From: Tomitella biformata AHU 1821 | GTDB lineage: Bacteria > Actinomycetota > Actinomycetes > Mycobacteriales > Mycobacteriaceae | DNA length: 64,000 nt | Reading direction: 5' to 3' | NCBI RefSeq assembly: GCF_000524475.1 | Contig: NZ_BAVQ01000083.1 | Coordinates: 62,001-126,000, forward strand | Part shown: positions 61,503 to 64,000 of the stretch, one piece after another | Position numbering within the stretch: position 1 is the stretch's first letter | Layout of the letters: every line of letters begins with the position of its first letter | Translations under genes and position numbers: made by a program | Notes under the pieces: generated by a model | Database searches by the model: none | What the model was told of the DNA's origin: nothing | What the model saw: only the letters and a program-made list of their open reading frames with translations

Positions 61503-62624
61503 GTGAACAATGGGCGGTCAAAAAGCGGGCGGACTTCAGTCGCAGTCGTATTCGGTGGGCGTAGCAGTGAGCACTCGGTGTCCTGTGTCTCCGCGAGCAG
61601 CATCCTCGCCAACCTTGACCGGGAGCGCTTCGACCCCATCGCGGTGGGCATCACCGAGGCCGGCGCTTGGGTGCTGGGTCCGGCGGAGGCCGAGGAGTTG
61701 GCCAAGAAGGGCCGGGTCATGCCCGTCGTCGACGCGACCGCCACCCCGCTGACCCTCACCGCGGACCCGACGCGCGCCGGCGCTCTCGTCTCCCTGGCCG
61801 CGGGCGCCGCTGGCGACGTCCTGGCCAACGTGGACGTCGTCTTCCCCGTGCTGCACGGCCCGTTCGGCGAGGACGGCACCATCCAGGGGCTCCTCGAGCT
61901 CGCCGGCCTGCCCTATGTGGGGCCGGGCGTGCTGGCCAGCGCCGCCGGGATGGACAAGGAGTTCACCAAGAAGCTCATGGCGGCCGACGGCCTACCCGTC
62001 GGCCACCAACTGGTGCTGCGGTCGGACCAGCCGACCCTCGACGAGGCCGGCCGCGCGCAGTTGGGCCTGCCGGTGTTCGTCAAGCCGGCCCGTGGCGGCT
62101 CCTCCATCGGCATCACCCAGGTCACCAAGTGGGCGGATCTCGACGCGGCCATCGCGCACGCGCGCGAGCACGACCCGAAGGTGATCATTGAGGGCGCGAT
62201 CATCGGCCGCGAGGTCGAGTGCGGGGTCCTCGAGATGCCCGACGGAACCGTACGGGCCAGCGTGATCGCCGAGATTAAGATGCCGGAGATGCCCGCCGAC
62301 GACGGCGCCTTCTACGACTTCGACACGAAGTACCTCGACGACATCGTCCAGTTCGACGTGCCGGCCAAGCTGGACGACGACGTCACCGCACAGATCCAGG
62401 AGCTTGCCGTGCGGGCTTTTCGGTCGCTGGACTGCCAGGGCCTGTCCCGCGTGGACTTCTTCGTCACCGCGGACGGCCCCGTCATCAACGAGATCAACAC
62501 GATGCCCGGCTTCACCGCCATCTCGATGTACCCGAAGATGTGGGCGCAGTCGGGCATCGAATATCAGGACCTGCTCACGACCCTGCTGGACACCGCGCTG
62601 GCGCGAGGCACCGGACTGCGCTGA
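61503..62624 (+). CDS. ddl: D-alanine--D-alanine ligase
   Basis: The 373-residue ATP-grasp enzyme begins [19 protein letters not shown] and has [15 protein letters not shown]. Its ATP-grasp loop is [15 protein letters not shown], and the Mg ligands are in EINTMPGFT. It makes the D-Ala-D-Ala dipeptide for peptidoglycan. TACGGT at 61490-61495 ends seven bases before the GTG and no Shine-Dalgarno sequence is evident, so translation is probably leaderless. Confidence 0.96.
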   Translation: MNNGRSKSGRTSVAVVFGGRSSEHSVSCVSASSILANLDRERFDPIAVGITEAGAWVLGPAEAEELAKKGRVMPVVDATATPLTLTADPTRAGALVSLAAGAAGDVLANVDVVFPVLHGPFGEDGTIQGLLELAGLPYVGPGVLASAAGMDKEFTKKLMAADGLPVGHQLVLRSDQPTLDEAGRAQLGLPVFVKPARGGSSIGITQVTKWADLDAAIAHAREHDPKVIIEGAIIGREVECGVLEMPDGTVRASVIAEIKMPEMPADDGAFYDFDTKYLDDIVQFDVPAKLDDDVTAQIQELAVRAFRSLDCQGLSRVDFFVTADGPVINEINTMPGFTAISMYPKMWAQSGIEYQDLLTTLLDTALARGTGLR

Positions 62625-62633
62625 GCCCCGGGG

Positions 62634-63233
62634 TTACGGGACGGGGGCGGGCGCGGGATCGATGTCCTGAGCGGGCATCGCGGACTTGATGGCCTCGGAG
62701 ACGCCCTGAATAGGCGCGGAGCCGGTGTCGCTCGGCAGTGTCAGCGCCACGTAGGCGGAGCGGTCGACGGCGACCCAGGTGCTGGCGTCGAGGCCCTGCG
62801 CGCTGCCGTCGATCTCGAACCACTGCACGTTGTTGACCTCTTGCAGGCTGGTGCCCTGCACGAACTCGAGCGGACGCTGGAAGCCGCAGCGCAGGACGAT
62901 CGGCTCCGCGTCCGCGACGGTGGTGCTGCGCCAGGCTGCGACCGACTCCGGCGCTGGGTCCAGCAGGGCGACCTTCTGGTAGTCGCCCATCTCCTCCGGC
63001 AGCGCGCTCATCAGGGCGACGCAGTCCGCGGCGCCCGCATCCGGGGTCTCCGCCGCGCCCACGGCGACCGGCTCGAGGACCGGATTGCGGTTTGCCAGGG
63101 CGGCGGCCACGACCACGCCCGCGACCAGGGCGATCGGCAGCGCGATGGCGGCGGCCATCAGCGCGGGATTGCGACGCGGGGGCGCTGACGTTTCGGTGGG
63201 CTCGGTTGCGGGTTCGCTCGGGTTCTTGGTCAT
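62634..63233 (-). CDS. DUF3515 membrane-anchored protein (Rv2980-like)
   Basis: The 199-residue protein has a short acidic/Pro-rich cytoplasmic N-terminus, one membrane helix (LMAAAIALPIALVAGVVVAAALA, about 25-47) and an extracytoplasmic DUF3515 domain. That domain has conserved Cys in DCVALMSALP and LRCGFQRP. The function is unknown. It lies between ddl and thiL, as in mycobacteria, facing ddl. The ATG at 63233 gives a normal membrane topology; the longer frame to 63338 is rejected. Confidence 0.82.
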   Translation of the reverse strand: MTKNPSEPATEPTETSAPPRRNPALMAAAIALPIALVAGVVVAAALANRNPVLEPVAVGAAETPDAGAADCVALMSALPEEMGDYQKVALLDPAPESVAAWRSTTVADAEPIVLRCGFQRPLEFVQGTSLQEVNNVQWFEIDGSAQGLDASTWVAVDRSAYVALTLPSDTGSAPIQGVSEAIKSAMPAQDIDPAPAPVP

Positions 63234-63253
63234 CAGGGGGTGTCGATTTCCTC

Positions 63254-63298
63254 TGTGCGTGGTTACGGCTATGCGTGTTTTACGGCTGTGCGTGTTTG
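63254..63298. repeat. short tandem repeat upstream of the DUF3515 gene
   Basis: About 2.7 copies of a 16-17 base unit (TGTGCGTGGTTACGGC, TATGCGTGTTTTACGGC, TGTGCGTGTTT) occur in the divergent gap before thiL. Its role is unknown; it may overlap promoter sequence. Confidence 0.55.
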
Positions 63299-63391
63299 GA
63301 TCAGAGGCCGTCACATTAGGATCACGACCGGCGACCACGCTACCGGAGCACCGGCGGGGGCGTCGCCGACGACTAGCTCTGGAGGCGATGG

Positions 63392-64000
63392 GTGACGGGA
63401 CCGACAGTGTCCGAGATCGGCGAGTTCGCGCTGATCGGACGCCTGACAGGCGGTGGTGTGGCGGGCCAGCGGGGAGGGGGCGTGCCGCTCGGCCCTGGAG
63501 ACGACGCGGCCGTGGTCGACGCGCCCGATGGTCGCGTGGTGGCCTGCACCGACATGCTCATCGAAGGCCGCCACTTCCGCCTGGACTGGTCGACGCCGCA
63601 CCAGGTGGGACATAAGGCGATCGCGCAAAACGCCGCCGACATCTATGCGATGGGCGCGCGCCCGACGGCCTTTCTTGTGGCGCTCGGTTGCCCGTCTGAT
63701 ACTCCCGTCAGCGTGCTCGAGCAGATCAATGCGGGGATCTGGGCAGAGGCTCGTTCCTTGGGGTCTCAGGGCGTTCCCATCGTCGGCGGCGATCTCGTGC
63801 AGTCCGCGCAGATCACCATCGCGGTGACCGCGCTCGGCGATCTCGGTGGGCGCGCGGCCGTGGTCCGATCCGGGGCCAGGCCAGGCGATGTGGTGGCGAT
63901 CGCGGGGCGGATCGGCTTCTCGGCGGCCGGCCTCGCCGCGCTCCTCGCGGGCCGTGCCGAGCCGGCCGACCTCATCGAGGCGCACTGCCGCCCCCGGCCG
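63392..64000 (+). CDS. thiL: thiamine-monophosphate kinase (3' end outside the window)
   Basis: The 203 codons visible start EIGEFALIGRLT after a few residues. They contain the Mg-ATP motif LGPGDDAAVV, the substrate region CTDMLIEGRHFRLDW, KAIAQNAADIYAMGARP and GGDLVQS, all typical of ThiL (PurM-like fold). It phosphorylates thiamine phosphate to thiamine diphosphate. GGAGG lies about six bases before the GTG. The frame is open to the window end, so the gene is cut by the boundary. Confidence 0.93.
   Translation, partial: MTGPTVSEIGEFALIGRLTGGGVAGQRGGGVPLGPGDDAAVVDAPDGRVVACTDMLIEGRHFRLDWSTPHQVGHKAIAQNAADIYAMGARPTAFLVALGCPSDTPVSVLEQINAGIWAEARSLGSQGVPIVGGDLVQSAQITIAVTALGDLGGRAAVVRSGARPGDVVAIAGRIGFSAAGLAALLAGRAEPADLIEAHCRPRP

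Noticed and set aside
63085-63615. Plus-strand open frame overlapping the DUF3515 gene and thiL start
   Set aside because: It is out of frame with thiL, Arg/Gly-rich and without a domain; the thiL frame from 63392 carries the conserved motifs.

Overview
The window is dense, GC-rich actinobacterial chromosome with short intergenic gaps, frequent GTG/TTG starts and many ATGA/GTGA stop-start overlaps. Gene order matches, in reverse, the Mycobacterium tuberculosis block from about Rv3034c to Rv2977c: acyltransferase, GT4/GH57/methyltransferase, etfBA, iscS-mnmA, ligA, gatCA, pfkA, gatB, ilvBNC, serA, leuB, gltX, leuCD, hupB, mutT1, ppk, fbiD, gpsA, ddl, thiL. A HupB with a Lys/Ala/Pro tail and a coenzyme F420 gene (fbiD) also point to the order Mycobacteriales. 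I cannot fix the genus. These assignments rest on motifs and remembered gene order, not on database searches.

Layout. 1-8.4 kb: polymethylated-polysaccharide genes (acyltransferase, glycosyltransferase, GH57 enzyme, methyltransferase), interrupted by an iron-uptake cassette (Crp-type regulator, cupin, three-gene ABC importer) with a DtxR/IdeR-like iron box. 8.6-10.4 kb: etfB-etfA. 10.7-13.5 kb: a winged-helix/nuclease-like protein, then an acyltransferase pair. 13.6-22.4 kb: iscS, mnmA, a MetE-like enzyme, ligA, a GNAT enzyme, an ACT protein and gatCA. 22.5-29.7 kb: accessory envelope genes (two secreted glycine-rich proteins, a phospholipase A2-like protein, a membrane hydrolase), a two-component system and pfkA. 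29.7-34.6 kb: gatB, a cation/proton antiporter, an LppZ-like lipoprotein and a DoxX protein. 34.7-44.6 kb: branched-chain amino acid synthesis (ilvD, ilvBNC with an attenuator, leuB), a Cfp6-like protein, a secreted serine protease and serA. 44.7-48.8 kb: a second winged-helix/nuclease-like gene between palindromes, a deacetylase/MFS operon and an FAH-family gene. 48.9-55.5 kb: an acyl-CoA ligase, gltX, tRNA-Gln, tRNA-Glu, an IclR (LtbR-like) regulator and leuCD. 55.6-64 kb: hupB, mutT1, ppk, fbiD, gpsA, ddl, a DUF3515 protein and the start of thiL.

Three pathways are nearly complete here: isoleucine/valine/leucine synthesis (ilvD, ilvBN, ilvC, leuB, leuCD, with leuA elsewhere), transamidation-based Gln-tRNA formation (gltX, tRNA-Gln, tRNA-Glu, gatCAB), and methylglucose-lipopolysaccharide-type synthesis.

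The least explained signal is a set of very long intergenic palindromes. Four of them (near 10.57, 19.64, 44.64 and 45.79 kb) share the loop core YGTTGYANCG. Both AbiEi/PD-(D/E)XK-like genes sit directly beside members of this set, and one is flanked by two copies in opposite orientation. No IS element, prophage, CRISPR array or rRNA operon was seen. No gap without a gene exceeds 300 bases.
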